A stretch of DNA of 64,000 bases from JACDHG01 sp963815295 (GTDB lineage: Bacteria; Actinomycetota; Actinomycetes; Propionibacteriales; Nocardioidaceae): the NCBI GenBank assembly GCA_963815295.1, contig CAWFFZ010000001.1, forward strand, positions 516,853 through 580,852. Direction: 5' to 3'. A program made the translations under genes and the position numbers. The notes below the pieces were generated by a model. That model was not told the origin of the DNA and ran no database searches. It saw only the letters and a program-made list of their open reading frames with translations. Shown here piece by piece: positions 1-8,962 of this stretch. Each line of letters begins with the position of its first letter. Position 1 is the stretch's first letter.

Positions 1-774
1 GCGACGCGCACCGTCTCGCAGGACGCTGTCACATGTCGCGCCGCGGCCGCGATGGCCTTACCACTCAGCACCGGGTCCTCGGCGCCGACGACCTGCAGCA
101 CGGGTACGTCGATCGGGCGCCTCAGCAGGGCCGCAAACGCCCGGCCGTCAGCCCGCACCCGCGACCTGAACAGCCACCGGTGGTACTCCAGTGCGCAGTG
201 TGGCGAGGGCCAGACGCCGAGCGCATCACCGTAGGTCGCCACCTCCGCCGCCGACGGGAACGACGACGTGGGGCCCGACCAGGCTGACAGGTGTCGGGCG
301 ATGTAGTCGCCGCGCATGATCGCCCGCTCCGGCAGCCACGGACATTGCATGGCGAGCATGTGCAGCAGTGCGGGGCGTCTCCCTCGCCCGAGCCGCAGCA
401 TCTCGGTGGGATGCGGGGCCGAGATCGCCGCAAGGGCTCCCACGCAATCGGGCTGGGCTACGGCGGCGGCCCAAGCGACGTACCCGCCCCACCCGTGTCC
501 GATGACTACGGCTCGGCGTGCCCCGAGAGTTCTGATGACGCCCGCGACGTCAGCCGCGAGCGTCTGGGCGTCGTAGCCGTTGGGTGTCTTGTCGCTGCCG
601 CCGTAGCCGCGCATGTCCATGGCCACGGCCCGGTAGCCGGCCGCCGCGACAGCGGGTAGCTGATGCCGCCACGCCCACCAGTTCTCTGGGAAGCCATGCA
701 GGAAGAGCACGAGCGTGGCCGGTGCCGACGTCAGCGACACGGAATCGTGCCCCGTTGGCGGCGACGTGACTCAT
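1..774 (-). pseudogene. EphE-like alpha/beta hydrolase, frameshifted, 3' end cut by window edge
   Basis: An alpha/beta-hydrolase-fold protein of the epoxide hydrolase type. The ATG at 774 gives MSHVAANGARFRVADVGTG, then the reading frame is lost; the neighbouring frame continues with LVLFLHGFPENWWAWRHQ (the HGxP oxyanion-hole motif), MDMRGYGGSDKTPNGYD and the elbow region VIGHGWGGYVAW. One added base near position 718-725 would join the two parts. The nucleophile position of the G-x-[D/S]-x-G elbow is Gly (GHGWG), so even the repaired protein lacks the usual catalytic Asp or Ser. The open second frame could start at GTG 740. Lying beside a holin-family protein and near acs, it matches the place of ephE (Rv3670) in mycobacteria. 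The C-terminus lies outside the window. Fold assignment is secure; activity is doubtful. Confidence 0.7.
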
Positions 775-823
775 TCGCCAGGGCGCGTCGTCAGCCGGGG
801 ATGAGCCCACCGGCACCTATGGG

Positions 824-1228
824 TCAACCTCGCTTGAGCACCTGCTTGTTGCTCTTCATCGCGGCCATGGTCTGCTCTGGTGCCTTGACCTGCTTGAACT
901 TCTTCACGCCGACCAACCCCAGCAGAGCCACGACGAGCATGTAGACGCCGAAGACGATCAGGAATGCGGTCGCTGTGCCTGCGAACCACCAGTCCAGGAA
1001 CAGCGCGAACGCGATCGACACCATGATGATCGCCAGGACAGCGAAGAAGGCCGCAGCCACGAACAACGCAGCCCCGAGTCCGCCGGCCTTGGCGCTGAAC
1101 TTCAGCTCGGTCTTGGCGAGCTGGATCTCGCTGTGAATCAGTGATGAGAAGTCGCGCGTGGTGTCGGCGACGAGACGACCGATCGTCGGCTCATCGTCCG
1201 GCGCTGGCCCCGGCTTCGTGGTCGTCAT
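824..1228 (-). CDS. Phage holin family (DUF1469-type) membrane protein
   Basis: A 134-residue protein with a soluble N-terminus (residues 1-48, containing the amphipathic segment FSSLIHSEIQLAKTELK) and two hydrophobic segments at about 49-78 and 82-107, followed by a short basic tail. This is the layout of the actinobacterial 'phage holin family' / DUF1469 proteins (mycobacterial Rv3669 type), whose function is not established; despite the name they are chromosomal housekeeping membrane proteins. It sits between the EphE-like gene and nhaA on the same strand, 45-65 bp from each, and is probably co-transcribed with them. Confidence 0.75.
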   Translation of the reverse strand: MTTTKPGPAPDDEPTIGRLVADTTRDFSSLIHSEIQLAKTELKFSAKAGGLGAALFVAAAFFAVLAIIMVSIAFALFLDWWFAGTATAFLIVFGVYMLVVALLGLVGVKKFKQVKAPEQTMAAMKSNKQVLKRG

Positions 1229-1291
1229 CGGTGTCCTCTCATCGCTACGACCGGTGGCGCCGGTCCCGTTCGACAGGGAAACCCTACGGCG

Positions 1292-2524
1292 TCAACCCCT
1301 GTCCCGCGATCGATGGTGGGCGTTGCGGCGTCGCAGTATGACGGCTGCCACGAGCCCAGACACTAGCGACCCCGTCAGCACCGCTGCCTTCGCGGCCTCC
1401 GTCTGCACGTCGTCGAATGCGAGCTCGGCGATGAGCAACGACACCGTGAACCCAACCCCTGACAGCGTTGCAATGCCGACGACATCGCGCCAGACGATGT
1501 CGTCGGCGAGCTCAGCACGGGTCGCAGCCGTCACGAGCCAGGCGCCTGCGAGGACCCCGATCGACTTGCCAACGAAGAGACCGAGCGCGATACCGATGAA
1601 GATGGGGTCGCTCAACATGTCGATGCCCGTCGTCGTGACAGCGACCCCGGCAGAGGTCAGGGCGAAGAACGGCACGATGAGTCCCGCTGACAGCGGGCGC
1701 AGCTGGTGATCCAGCCGCTCCGCGGGAGAGTCCACCTCATGCTGGTCGGGCCTGACCCGGGTGAGCAGGCCGAGCGCGACACCCGCGATCGTGGCATGGA
1801 TACCGCCCTCGTAAACGAGCCACCAGCAAGCGACGGCCAGTGGGACGTAGATCGGCCAGCCCACCACCCGCGACCGCTGCAGCACGGCATACAGGAAGAG
1901 CAGAGCAGCGGCCCCGGCGAGCGGCAGCAGCGCGATGCTGCTGGTGAACACGAATGCGATGACAAGGATGGCGCCGAGGTCGTCGACCACCGCCAGTGTC
2001 AGCAGGAATGCCCGCAACGACGCTGGCAGCGAACGGCCCACGACGGCCAACACAGCCAAAGCGAACGCGATGTCGGTGGCCATCGGAACCGCCCAGCCGC
2101 CCAGGTCCCCGCTTGGCGAGACCGCGTTGACTGCCAGGTAGATGCACGCCGGGACGACCATCCCGCCCAGCGCCGCCGACACCGGGACAAGGGCGTCGGC
2201 CGGGTTGGCCAGGCTGCCCACCGTCAGTTCCCGCTTCAGCTCGAGCCCGGCGATGAAGAAGAAGATGGCAAGACCAGCTTCGGCTGCCCAGTGCTCGATC
2301 GTCAGCGGTCCGAGCTCGAAATGGATGAAGGACGTGTAGGCGTCTCCCCAGGGCGAGTTCGCCCAGACGAGGGCGATGACGCCGGTCGCCAACAGGAGTG
2401 CGCCGCCGACGGTCTCCTGCCGCAGCATGTCGGCGACGACCTTGGCTTCGTGCGCACCGGGCGCCGACCACACCTGCCGCCGGCTCGGTGTTGCCGGCGG
2501 TTGCGGAGGGCTCGGTGGTGGCAC
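1292..2524 (-). CDS. nhaA: Na+/H+ antiporter NhaA
   Basis: Integral membrane Na+/H+ antiporter of 410 residues, the usual NhaA length plus a proline-rich cytosolic N-terminus (about 30 residues). Family signatures are visible: WANSPWGDAYTSF near residue 54, GLAIFFFIAGLELKREL near 84-100, the ATDIAFALAVLAVVG segment with Asp151, and the paired aspartates Asp181-Asp182 in LAVVDDLGAILVIAF that bind the exchanged cation in E. coli NhaA. The C-terminal part has GVGFTVSLLIAELAF, also typical. It exports Na+ in exchange for H+ and would support the sodium-coupled symporters encoded just upstream. The start is ambiguous because the first codons abut the 22-bp repeats at 2544-2598. Confidence 0.93.
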   Translation of the reverse strand: MPPPSPPQPPATPSRRQVWSAPGAHEAKVVADMLRQETVGGALLLATGVIALVWANSPWGDAYTSFIHFELGPLTIEHWAAEAGLAIFFFIAGLELKRELTVGSLANPADALVPVSAALGGMVVPACIYLAVNAVSPSGDLGGWAVPMATDIAFALAVLAVVGRSLPASLRAFLLTLAVVDDLGAILVIAFVFTSSIALLPLAGAAALLFLYAVLQRSRVVGWPIYVPLAVACWWLVYEGGIHATIAGVALGLLTRVRPDQHEVDSPAERLDHQLRPLSAGLIVPFFALTSAGVAVTTTGIDMLSDPIFIGIALGLFVGKSIGVLAGAWLVTAATRAELADDIVWRDVVGIATLSGVGFTVSLLIAELAFDDVQTEAAKAAVLTGSLVSGLVAAVILRRRNAHHRSRDRG

Positions 2525-2543
2525 GGTTCCCTCTCACGTTCCG

Positions 2544-2598
2544 TTGACCCGTCAGGTTTGGTCCGTTGACCCGTCAATTCTGGTCTATTGACCCGTCA
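2544..2598. repeat. 22-bp tandem repeat, 3 copies
   Basis: The 11-mer TTGACCCGTCA occurs at 2544, 2566 and 2588, an exact 22-bp period, with the spacers partly conserved (GGTTTGGTCCG, ATTCTGGTCTA). The same unit on the other strand forms the array at 11876-11974. It lies between nhaA and acs, just upstream of the nhaA start. Confidence 0.85.
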
Positions 2599-2606
2599 AT
2601 CCTGGC

Positions 2607-2685
2607 TGGTCGAGCTTGTCGAGACCACGGAGACCCCTGACCTCGACGGGCTCGATCACCGAAGGGTTAGCCGATCACCGAAGGG
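2607..2685. repeat. Short intergenic repeats between nhaA and acs
   Basis: The segment GGTCGAGCTTGTCGAGACC (2608-2626) has inverted ends (TGGTC/GACCA) and resembles an interspersed intergenic motif I associate with Nocardioidaceae genomes. It is followed by two copies of CGATCACCGAAGGG (2653-2666 and 2672-2685, 19-bp period). No gene is visible. It may act as a transcription terminator for acs or simply be repeat DNA. Confidence 0.5.
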
Positions 2686-2693
2686 CCGCTGGG

Positions 2694-4688
2694 TCAGTCG
2701 TCTTCGCCTTTGCCCTTCGACAGGTTCTCCTTGATGAGGTCCATCACCGACGAGTCCGCCAGCGTGGTCGCGTCACCGGTCTCTCGGTTCTCGGCCACGT
2801 CCCGCAGGAGCCGCCGCATGATCTTGCCTGACCGTGTCTTGGGTAGCTCGGGCACGACCATGATCGACTTCGGCTTCGCGATCGCGCCGATCTCCTTCGC
2901 GACATGGGCACGCAGCTCGGCCACCACATCGGCGCCCCCGTCACCTGCGCTCTCCCGCAAGATCACAAAGGCGACGACGGCCTGGCCGGTCGTCTCGTCC
3001 TTGGCGCCAACCACGGCGGCCTCGGCAACCTTCGGGTGCGACACGAGCGCCGACTCGATCTCCGTCGTCGAAAGCCGGTGGCCGGACACGTTCATGACGT
3101 CGTCGACTCGACCGAGCAGCCAGATGTCACCGTCTTCGTCGAGCTTGGCGCCGTCGCCGGCGAAGTACCGGCCCGGGTAGCGCGCCCAGTAGGTGTCCTT
3201 GAAGCGTTGGTCGTCGCCCCAAATCGTCCGCAGCATCGCCGGCCAGGGCTCGGTGAGGATGAGGTAGCCGCCTGAACCCGGCTTCACCGCCTCGCCGGTG
3301 TCGTCGACGACGAGCGCGTCGACACCGGGGATCGCCTTCATCGCTGATCCGGGTTTGCCAGACGTGACTCCCGGCAACGGGCTGATCATGATCATGCCCG
3401 TCTCCGTCTGCCACCACGTGTCGACGACCGGGCAGCGGTCTTGGCCGATCTCCTTGCGGTACCACATGTAGGCCTCGGGGTTGATCGGCTCACCGACCGA
3501 GCCCAGCAGCCGCAGCGACGACAGGTCGAACTTCTCGGGGAACTCCGACCCCCACTTCATGAAAGTCCGGATTGCAGTCGGCGCGGTGTAGAAGATCGTT
3601 GCCTTGTATTCCTGCACGATCTCCCACCAGCGGCCCTTGTGCGGCGTGTCGGGGGTGCCTTCGTACATCAGCGAAGTCGTGCCGTTCGCCAGCGGGCCGT
3701 AGACGATGTAGGAGTGCCCGGTCACCCAACCGATGTCGGCCGAGCACCAGTAGACGTCGGTCTCGGGCTTCAGGTCGAAGATCGCCCAGTGCGTGTACGA
3801 CGTACCGACCAGATAGCCGCCGGTCGTATGGAGGATGCCTTTCGGCTTGCCCGTGGTGCCGGAGGTGTACATCACGTACAGCGGATGCTCGGCGTCGAAG
3901 GCCTCGGCCTCGTGCTCTGTCGACTGCTTGTCGACGACCTCGTGCCACCACAGGTCTCGATCGTCATCCCAGGCGATGTCGCTCTGGCCGGTGCGCTTGA
4001 CGACGAGCACGGAGCGCACGTCGGGGCAGGACTTCACGGCCTCGTCGACCGCGGGTTTCAGGGCTGATGCGGCTCCCCGCCGGTAGCCGCCGTCGGCGGT
4101 GATGACGACGCGGGCGTCGCAGTCCTGGATCCGGCCGGACAAGGCGTCGGCCGAGAACCCGCCGAACACGACTGTGTGTGGTGCGCCCAGCCGCGCACAC
4201 GCCAGCATCGAGATGACAGTCTCGGGGATCATCGGCATGTAGATCGCGACGCGGTCGCCGGTCTTGACGCCAAGCTCGATCAGCGCGTTCGTGGCCTTGC
4301 AGACCTCGTCCTTCAACTCGGAATACGTGATCGTCCGGGTGTCGTCGGCCGGCTCACCCACCCAGTGAAAAGCCACCTTGTCGCCGCGGCCGGCCTCGAC
4401 GTGCCGGTCCAAGCAGTTGTACGCCGCGTTGAGCTTGCCGCCGACATACCACTTCGCGAACGGCGGATCGCTCCAGTCGAGCACCTCCGTGAACGGCTCG
4501 GCCCAGCTGATCCGTTTGGCCTGCTCGGCCCAGAAGCCCAGCCGGTCTGCGTCAGCGGCGTCATACGCGTCTGCCTTGACGTTCGCATCAGCCGCGAGCG
4601 CGTCGGGTGGGTCGAAGTGACGTTCCTCCCGGGACAGGTTGGAGAGCGTCTCGCCGCTTGCGCTGGTGGGGTTTTCGTCGTTGGTCAC
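2694..4688 (-). CDS. acs: Acetyl-coenzyme A synthetase
   Basis: AMP-forming ligase that turns acetate, ATP and CoA into acetyl-CoA. The 664-residue protein from GTG 4688 has the usual Acs length; the frame is open further upstream but that extension is not Acs-like, and GTG 4688 is preceded by a GAGGTGAG ribosome site. Visible signatures are the adenylation P-loop YTSGTTGKPKG (about residues 274-284), WWQTETG, the C-terminal hinge region GRVDDVMNVSGHRLSTTE, and PKTRSGKIMRR with the lysine (about 622) that is regulated by acetylation in other bacteria. It lies downstream of an acetate permease on the same strand, so uptake and activation of acetate are encoded together. A 15-bp hairpin separates it from actP. 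Confidence 0.97.
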   Translation of the reverse strand: MTNDENPTSASGETLSNLSREERHFDPPDALAADANVKADAYDAADADRLGFWAEQAKRISWAEPFTEVLDWSDPPFAKWYVGGKLNAAYNCLDRHVEAGRGDKVAFHWVGEPADDTRTITYSELKDEVCKATNALIELGVKTGDRVAIYMPMIPETVISMLACARLGAPHTVVFGGFSADALSGRIQDCDARVVITADGGYRRGAASALKPAVDEAVKSCPDVRSVLVVKRTGQSDIAWDDDRDLWWHEVVDKQSTEHEAEAFDAEHPLYVMYTSGTTGKPKGILHTTGGYLVGTSYTHWAIFDLKPETDVYWCSADIGWVTGHSYIVYGPLANGTTSLMYEGTPDTPHKGRWWEIVQEYKATIFYTAPTAIRTFMKWGSEFPEKFDLSSLRLLGSVGEPINPEAYMWYRKEIGQDRCPVVDTWWQTETGMIMISPLPGVTSGKPGSAMKAIPGVDALVVDDTGEAVKPGSGGYLILTEPWPAMLRTIWGDDQRFKDTYWARYPGRYFAGDGAKLDEDGDIWLLGRVDDVMNVSGHRLSTTEIESALVSHPKVAEAAVVGAKDETTGQAVVAFVILRESAGDGGADVVAELRAHVAKEIGAIAKPKSIMVVPELPKTRSGKIMRRLLRDVAENRETGDATTLADSSVMDLIKENLSKGKGEDD

Positions 4689-4803
4689 AACACTCACCTC
4701 AGCATGTCGGCGGTTGCGGGGCAACCGCTGTCGGACGGTTCCGCGCAGACTTGGCGGGAGTCTCGCGCGGCGCGGCCGCTCCTCCCCCGATCGGACTGTC
4801 GTG

Positions 4804-4849
4804 ATGGGCGGGTGTGCGCGGGTGAGGCCTCGGACGCACACCCGCCCAT
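4804..4849 (-). terminator. Hairpin between actP and acs
   Basis: Perfect 15-bp inverted repeat: ATGGGCGGGTGTGCG at 4804-4818 and its complement at 4835-4849, with a 16-nt loop. It lies downstream of the actP stop and upstream of the acs start on the minus strand. There is no U-tract, so it could be a partial terminator or attenuator that lowers acs readthrough from the actP operon. Confidence 0.55.
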
Positions 4850-4887
4850 GTCGTGGGTGCTTACGACAGCTGACAGATCGGCGATGG

Positions 4888-6564
4888 TCAGTGCACGACC
4901 GCCTTCTCGGAGCCGGCGCCGGTGAGGGAGCGCACCTCGAGCTCGTTGTAGAGGCTCTCGGCCATTTCGTCACGCGACGTGATGGTGCCGATGTAGCCCA
5001 TCAGGAAGCCGAACGGGATGGACACGATGCCAGGGTTGCTCAGCGGGAAGTACGACCAGTCGCTGTCGGGGAACAATGCTGTGCCGGTTTCCGGGCCGGA
5101 CACGACAGGCGAGAAGAACACCAACCCGACGCACATGACGAGCCCACCGTAGATCGCCCAGGTGGCACCGCGGGTGTTGAAGCGTCGCCAGAACAAGTTG
5201 AGGATCAGCGACGGCAGGTTTGCCGACGCGGCAACCGCGAAGGCGAGCGCCACGAGGAAGGCGATGTTGAGCCCCTTGGAGGGGATAGCCAACCCGATCG
5301 CTACCGCACCGATGACCAAGGCGGCGATGCGAGCGACCTTGACCTCCTCGTCGCCGGTCGCCTCACCCTTGCGGAACACGCTCCCGTAAAGGTCATGCGC
5401 GACCGAGGAAGCCGACGTCAGGGTGAGTCCGGCGACCACCGCAAGGATGGTGGCGAACGCCACGGCCGAGATCAACGCGAGCAAGATAGCGCCCCCCGCG
5501 GAGCCGGGACCGCCGCCGACGGCCTCGGCGAGTAATGGCGAGGCTAGGTTGCCCGCACTCTCTACGATCTCGGCCTGACCCTCCGCTTCGACCAGCGCGG
5601 CGGCGCCGAAGCCGAGCACCAGCGTCATGAGGTAGAACGTGCCGATCAAGCCAATCGCCCACATCACTGACTTCCGCGCGTCGCGCGAGGTCGGCACCGT
5701 GTAGAAGCGGATCAGGATGTGCGGCAGGCCGGCGGTGCCGAGCACCAACGCGAGACCCAACGAGATGAAGTTGATCTTCGCTGTGGTCGTGGCGCCGTAC
5801 TGCAGACCGGGCTCAAGGAACGCCGATGCGTCATTCCCGGCTTCCTTGGCAGCATCGGTGGCGGCGTAGTTGTCGCCAGCGGTCCCGAGCAGGTCGGAAA
5901 GGTTGAAGTTGAACTTGGCAAGCACCAAGACGGTGATGAGCACGGTGCCCGTCATGAGCAGCACGGCTTTGACGATCTGCACCCAGGTGGTGCCCTTCAT
6001 TCCGCCGAAGACGACGTAGATGATCATCAACGCGCCGACGCCGACGATCGTCAGGTTCTGGACGCCCTCACTGCTGACGCCGAGCAGGAGTGCCACCAGC
6101 GTTCCAGCACCGACCATCTGGGCGAGCAGGTAGAAGATCGACACGACGACGGTGGAGGTCGCCGCGGCGGTGCGGACCGGGGTCTGCCTCATCCGGTAGG
6201 CGAGCTGGTCGGCCATCGTGTAGCGGCCGGAGTTCCGCAGCAGCTCCGCCACCAGCAACAGTGCAACGAGCCAAGCAACTAGGAAGCCGATGGAGTAGAG
6301 GAAACCGTCGTACCCGTACAACGCAATGGCGCCCGAGATGCCGAGGAACGACGCAGCGGACATGTAGTCGCCGGAGATAGCGAGGCCATTCTGGAAGCCG
6401 GAGATGTTGCGGCCGGCGGCGTAGTAGTCGGCCGCGCCCTTGGTGTTGCGGCTTGCCCACACCGTGATGCCGAGGGTGATGGCCACGACGACAAGGAAGA
6501 GCGCGGTGGTCAGCCCTTGGGTTGCATCCTCTGACAGTGCGACCATGGTCTGATCGGCGCTCAT
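4888..6564 (-). CDS. actP: Cation/acetate symporter, ActP/MctC type (solute:sodium symporter)
   Basis: A 558-residue SSS-family membrane transporter with about 13 hydrophobic segments. The N-terminal core is typical of ActP: DYYAAGRNISGFQNGLAISG followed by DYMSAASFLG, then GRYTMADQLAYR and GLPHILIRFYTVP. It likely imports acetate and related monocarboxylates with Na+ or H+. Its start codon overlaps the stop of the upstream DUF485 gene by 4 bp (ATGA at 6561-6564), the common actinobacterial and proteobacterial pairing. acs lies downstream on the same strand. Substrate range (acetate, propionate, pyruvate) cannot be told from sequence alone. Confidence 0.92.
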   Translation of the reverse strand: MSADQTMVALSEDATQGLTTALFLVVVAITLGITVWASRNTKGAADYYAAGRNISGFQNGLAISGDYMSAASFLGISGAIALYGYDGFLYSIGFLVAWLVALLLVAELLRNSGRYTMADQLAYRMRQTPVRTAAATSTVVVSIFYLLAQMVGAGTLVALLLGVSSEGVQNLTIVGVGALMIIYVVFGGMKGTTWVQIVKAVLLMTGTVLITVLVLAKFNFNLSDLLGTAGDNYAATDAAKEAGNDASAFLEPGLQYGATTTAKINFISLGLALVLGTAGLPHILIRFYTVPTSRDARKSVMWAIGLIGTFYLMTLVLGFGAAALVEAEGQAEIVESAGNLASPLLAEAVGGGPGSAGGAILLALISAVAFATILAVVAGLTLTSASSVAHDLYGSVFRKGEATGDEEVKVARIAALVIGAVAIGLAIPSKGLNIAFLVALAFAVAASANLPSLILNLFWRRFNTRGATWAIYGGLVMCVGLVFFSPVVSGPETGTALFPDSDWSYFPLSNPGIVSIPFGFLMGYIGTITSRDEMAESLYNELEVRSLTGAGSEKAVVH

Positions 6565-6893
6565 CGGGTGCCCTCCTCGTTGTATCCGCTTTGCAGGCGG
6601 GCCGCAATCGGGTCGAGTTCACGGTTGGCGTACGAGCTGTACATGCGCGCGATGATGAACGTCGAGGCGAACTGCAGCAGGCCGAAGATAAGCGCGATGT
6701 TGATGTTGCCAAACACCTTCGTCGACATGAAGTCATGCGCAAACGACGACATCACGACGTAGAGCAGGTACCAGGAGAGGAACGCCACTGTCCATGGGAC
6801 GACGAACGCCCGGAACTTGCGTCGTAGCTCCTGGAAGTCAGCACTGGCGTGCATCTCTTCGTAGACGCGATGTTGGTCTGGGAGTTCCTGCAT
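6561..6893 (-). CDS. DUF485 small membrane protein (ActP partner)
   Basis: A 110-residue protein with two hydrophobic helices (about residues 28-49 and 61-84), the layout of DUF485/YjcH proteins that are encoded directly before ActP symporters. Start chosen at ATG 6893 because GAGGTGGAG lies 4 nt upstream; the frame stays open for 50 codons further up without family-like sequence. The segment VPWTVAFLSWYLLYVV and the FGLLQFASTFIIARMYSSYA helix fit the family. It is translationally coupled to actP (ATGA overlap). Exact role is unknown; it is assumed to aid transporter assembly or activity. Confidence 0.88.
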   Translation of the reverse strand: MQELPDQHRVYEEMHASADFQELRRKFRAFVVPWTVAFLSWYLLYVVMSSFAHDFMSTKVFGNINIALIFGLLQFASTFIIARMYSSYANRELDPIAARLQSGYNEEGTR

Positions 6894-7088
6894 GACTCCA
6901 CCTCGCTGCAGTTGGGTGTGACGGTCTCGAACGTAGGGCCAAGGCCGGGCATGGCGGCAGCGTCGGTGTGGGCTTTCGCGGTCAGTGGTGTGGATCCCTC
7001 GTCGTACGGTGAATGCGCGCGCGACGAACGGTCCCACCCGCACGACCAGCGGTTGCCAGGTCGCACTCTGGCCAAGCCCTTTCGCGGG

Positions 7089-8597
7089 TCAACGCGCGGA
7101 TCTAGCAGCCTCCGGACCGCGGTCGACGGCGAGGTGTTCGGGGGTGTGCAGCCGGACCATAGTGCGAGCGACCTGCGCGGGTATGTGCTGAGCTGTCAGC
7201 TTCGAGACGAAGACCATGGTCGCGAAGGAGGCCGGCACCGAGATCAGCGCCGGCTGCGCCATCAACGTGCCGAACCAGTCGTCGTCGAGGTTGGCCACGA
7301 TCGTCAGTACGACGCCGAGGCCGCTGAGGGTGCCGCCGACAGCGAGGCCGGCGCCGGCACCGGCGGCTGTGAGCCCTCGCCACCAGATGCCGAGGACGAG
7401 CAGGGGACAGAAGGTCGATGCCGACACCGCGAAGGCGAGCCCGACAGCGTTGGCGACAGGTACGTCGGAGCCGATCAGCGCAAGGGCCAGCGGCACGATC
7501 ACGGCGACCGTCGCCGCTATCCGGAAGGCCGCTACTCCGTGGAGGTCGGAGCCACGCAGATAGCGGCCAAACAGGTCCTGGCTGAGCACTCCTGCGACTG
7601 ACACGGTGAGGCCTGAGCAAGTGGACAGGAATGCCGCGAACGCGCCCGCGGCGACAAGCGCGCCGAGAAGCTCGCCTCCGACGCCGCTGATCATCCGCCC
7701 CGGCAGCTCGAGCACGACAGTGTCCTGGCCGGCCAGGTCTGGGGCGTAGATGCGACCAAGCGCACCATAGGCGGCCGGCATCAGGTAAAAGACTCCGAGC
7801 AGGCCGAGCACGACCAAGGTCGTTCGCCGGGCCTGCCGGCCGTCAGGGTTCGTGTAGAAGCGCACGAGCACGTGGGGGAGGCCCATTGTGCCGAGGAAGG
7901 TCGCCACGATCAGCGAGTAGGTGCTGTAGAGGGAGTGGCTGCGGTCAGGTTGTGACACGGGGTTGGTCTCGAAAGACGGCGCGCCGTCACCGTGCCACAC
8001 CATGACCAGGAAGATCAGGGGCAGGGCGATCGCCGTCAGCTTCAGCCAGTACTGGAACGCCTGCACGAACGTGATGCTGCGCATCCCACCTGCTACGGCG
8101 TTGAAGACGACGACGGCTGCAACGAGGACCCCGCCGAGCCACTGTGGCGCGCCGGTCACCGTTTGCAGAGTGACACCGGCGCCCTGGAACTGCGGCATCA
8201 GATAGAGCCAGCCGATGAGGACCACCAGCAGACTGCTCCAACGACGTACCTGCGCAGACTCGAGCCGCGCCTCGGCGAAGTCAGGAAGTGTGTAGGCGCC
8301 ACTGCGTCGAAGCGGCGCGGCGACGAGGACGAGCAGCACGAGGTAGCCCGCGGTCCAGCCGACGGGGTACCAGAGCATGTCCGAGCCGTAGGTGAGGATC
8401 AGGCCGGCGATGCCGAGGAAGGATGCGGCCGACAGGTACTCGCCGCCGATCGCCGATGCGTTGAGCACCGGTCCCACCGACCGCGACGCAACGTAGAAGT
8501 CGCTTGTGGTGCGGCTGATCCGCAAGCCGAACGCGCCGATCGTCGCGGTGGCGACCGAGACGAGGACGACGGCGGTCCAACCCGCGGCGGCGTTCAT
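7089..8597 (-). CDS. Second solute:sodium symporter (carboxylate permease-like)
   Basis: A 502-residue SSS-family transporter, paralogous to the ActP at 4888-6564 (shared DFYVASRSVGPVLNASAIGG, EYLSAASFLGIAG, GAYTLPDFAEAR and GLPHVLVRFYTNP). It lacks part of the C-terminal region of ActP. It overlaps by 4 bp with the small membrane-protein gene upstream, which in turn follows a LytTR response regulator. By analogy with LytS/LytTR-controlled carboxylate carriers in other bacteria, a small organic acid such as acetate or pyruvate is the likely substrate; this is inference from context. Confidence 0.88.
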   Translation of the reverse strand: MNAAAGWTAVVLVSVATATIGAFGLRISRTTSDFYVASRSVGPVLNASAIGGEYLSAASFLGIAGLILTYGSDMLWYPVGWTAGYLVLLVLVAAPLRRSGAYTLPDFAEARLESAQVRRWSSLLVVLIGWLYLMPQFQGAGVTLQTVTGAPQWLGGVLVAAVVVFNAVAGGMRSITFVQAFQYWLKLTAIALPLIFLVMVWHGDGAPSFETNPVSQPDRSHSLYSTYSLIVATFLGTMGLPHVLVRFYTNPDGRQARRTTLVVLGLLGVFYLMPAAYGALGRIYAPDLAGQDTVVLELPGRMISGVGGELLGALVAAGAFAAFLSTCSGLTVSVAGVLSQDLFGRYLRGSDLHGVAAFRIAATVAVIVPLALALIGSDVPVANAVGLAFAVSASTFCPLLVLGIWWRGLTAAGAGAGLAVGGTLSGLGVVLTIVANLDDDWFGTLMAQPALISVPASFATMVFVSKLTAQHIPAQVARTMVRLHTPEHLAVDRGPEAARSAR

Positions 8598-8962
8598 CGG
8601 CGCTCGACGATGTCGGAGAAGTCGCGTTCGGTCCGCTCAGCTTGTCGGACGTAGAACCAGCCAAGGGCGACGAGCACCGGGTAGACGAGGAACCCGAGCG
8701 CGACCCAAGGCAAGGGGACGCCGGCAACCTCGGCGTTGCGGGCGGCCGGCACGAGAGCGAACAGAAGCGGCAGCATGCCGAGCACGGCAGCCAGCACGCC
8801 GAGCACAAGCAAGGCGAGCTGGAGCTGGCTACGCAACAGGGACTGCATGAAAGCGTCGCCGACGCCTGTCTGGTCGTCGATCTCCTGGGTCAGCGCCTTG
8901 CGACGCTCCCTGGCGGCGGTGGTGCGCGGACTCGTGACCCTGACCCGCCGCGGCGTGGCCAT
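8594..8962 (-). CDS. Small two-helix membrane protein, symporter partner
   Basis: A 122-residue protein with a charged N-terminus (residues 1-45) and two hydrophobic segments (about 49-72 and 83-104). It sits between the LytTR regulator and the second symporter with 1-bp (TGATG) and 4-bp (ATGA) overlaps, so the three are made together. Its position and topology mirror the DUF485 protein before actP, which suggests an equivalent accessory subunit, although sequence similarity to DUF485 is not obvious by eye. Confidence 0.8.
   Translation of the reverse strand: MATPRRVRVTSPRTTAARERRKALTQEIDDQTGVGDAFMQSLLRSQLQLALLVLGVLAAVLGMLPLLFALVPAARNAEVAGVPLPWVALGFLVYPVLVALGWFYVRQAERTERDFSDIVERR

Noticed and set aside
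1706..2569. 287-codon plus-strand frame opposite nhaA
   Set aside because: Antisense shadow of a clear NhaA gene, typical of high-GC DNA.
2544..2598. Short 22-bp repeats as a CRISPR array
   Set aside because: Repeats are directly tandem with short, partly conserved spacers of 11 bp and no cas genes are near; a CRISPR would need unique spacers of about 30 bp or more.
2694..4973. Acs with a 95-residue N-terminal extension from 4973
   Set aside because: The extension is Arg/Pro-rich shadow sequence and covers the actP-acs hairpin; GTG 4688 has a ribosome site and gives the normal Acs length.
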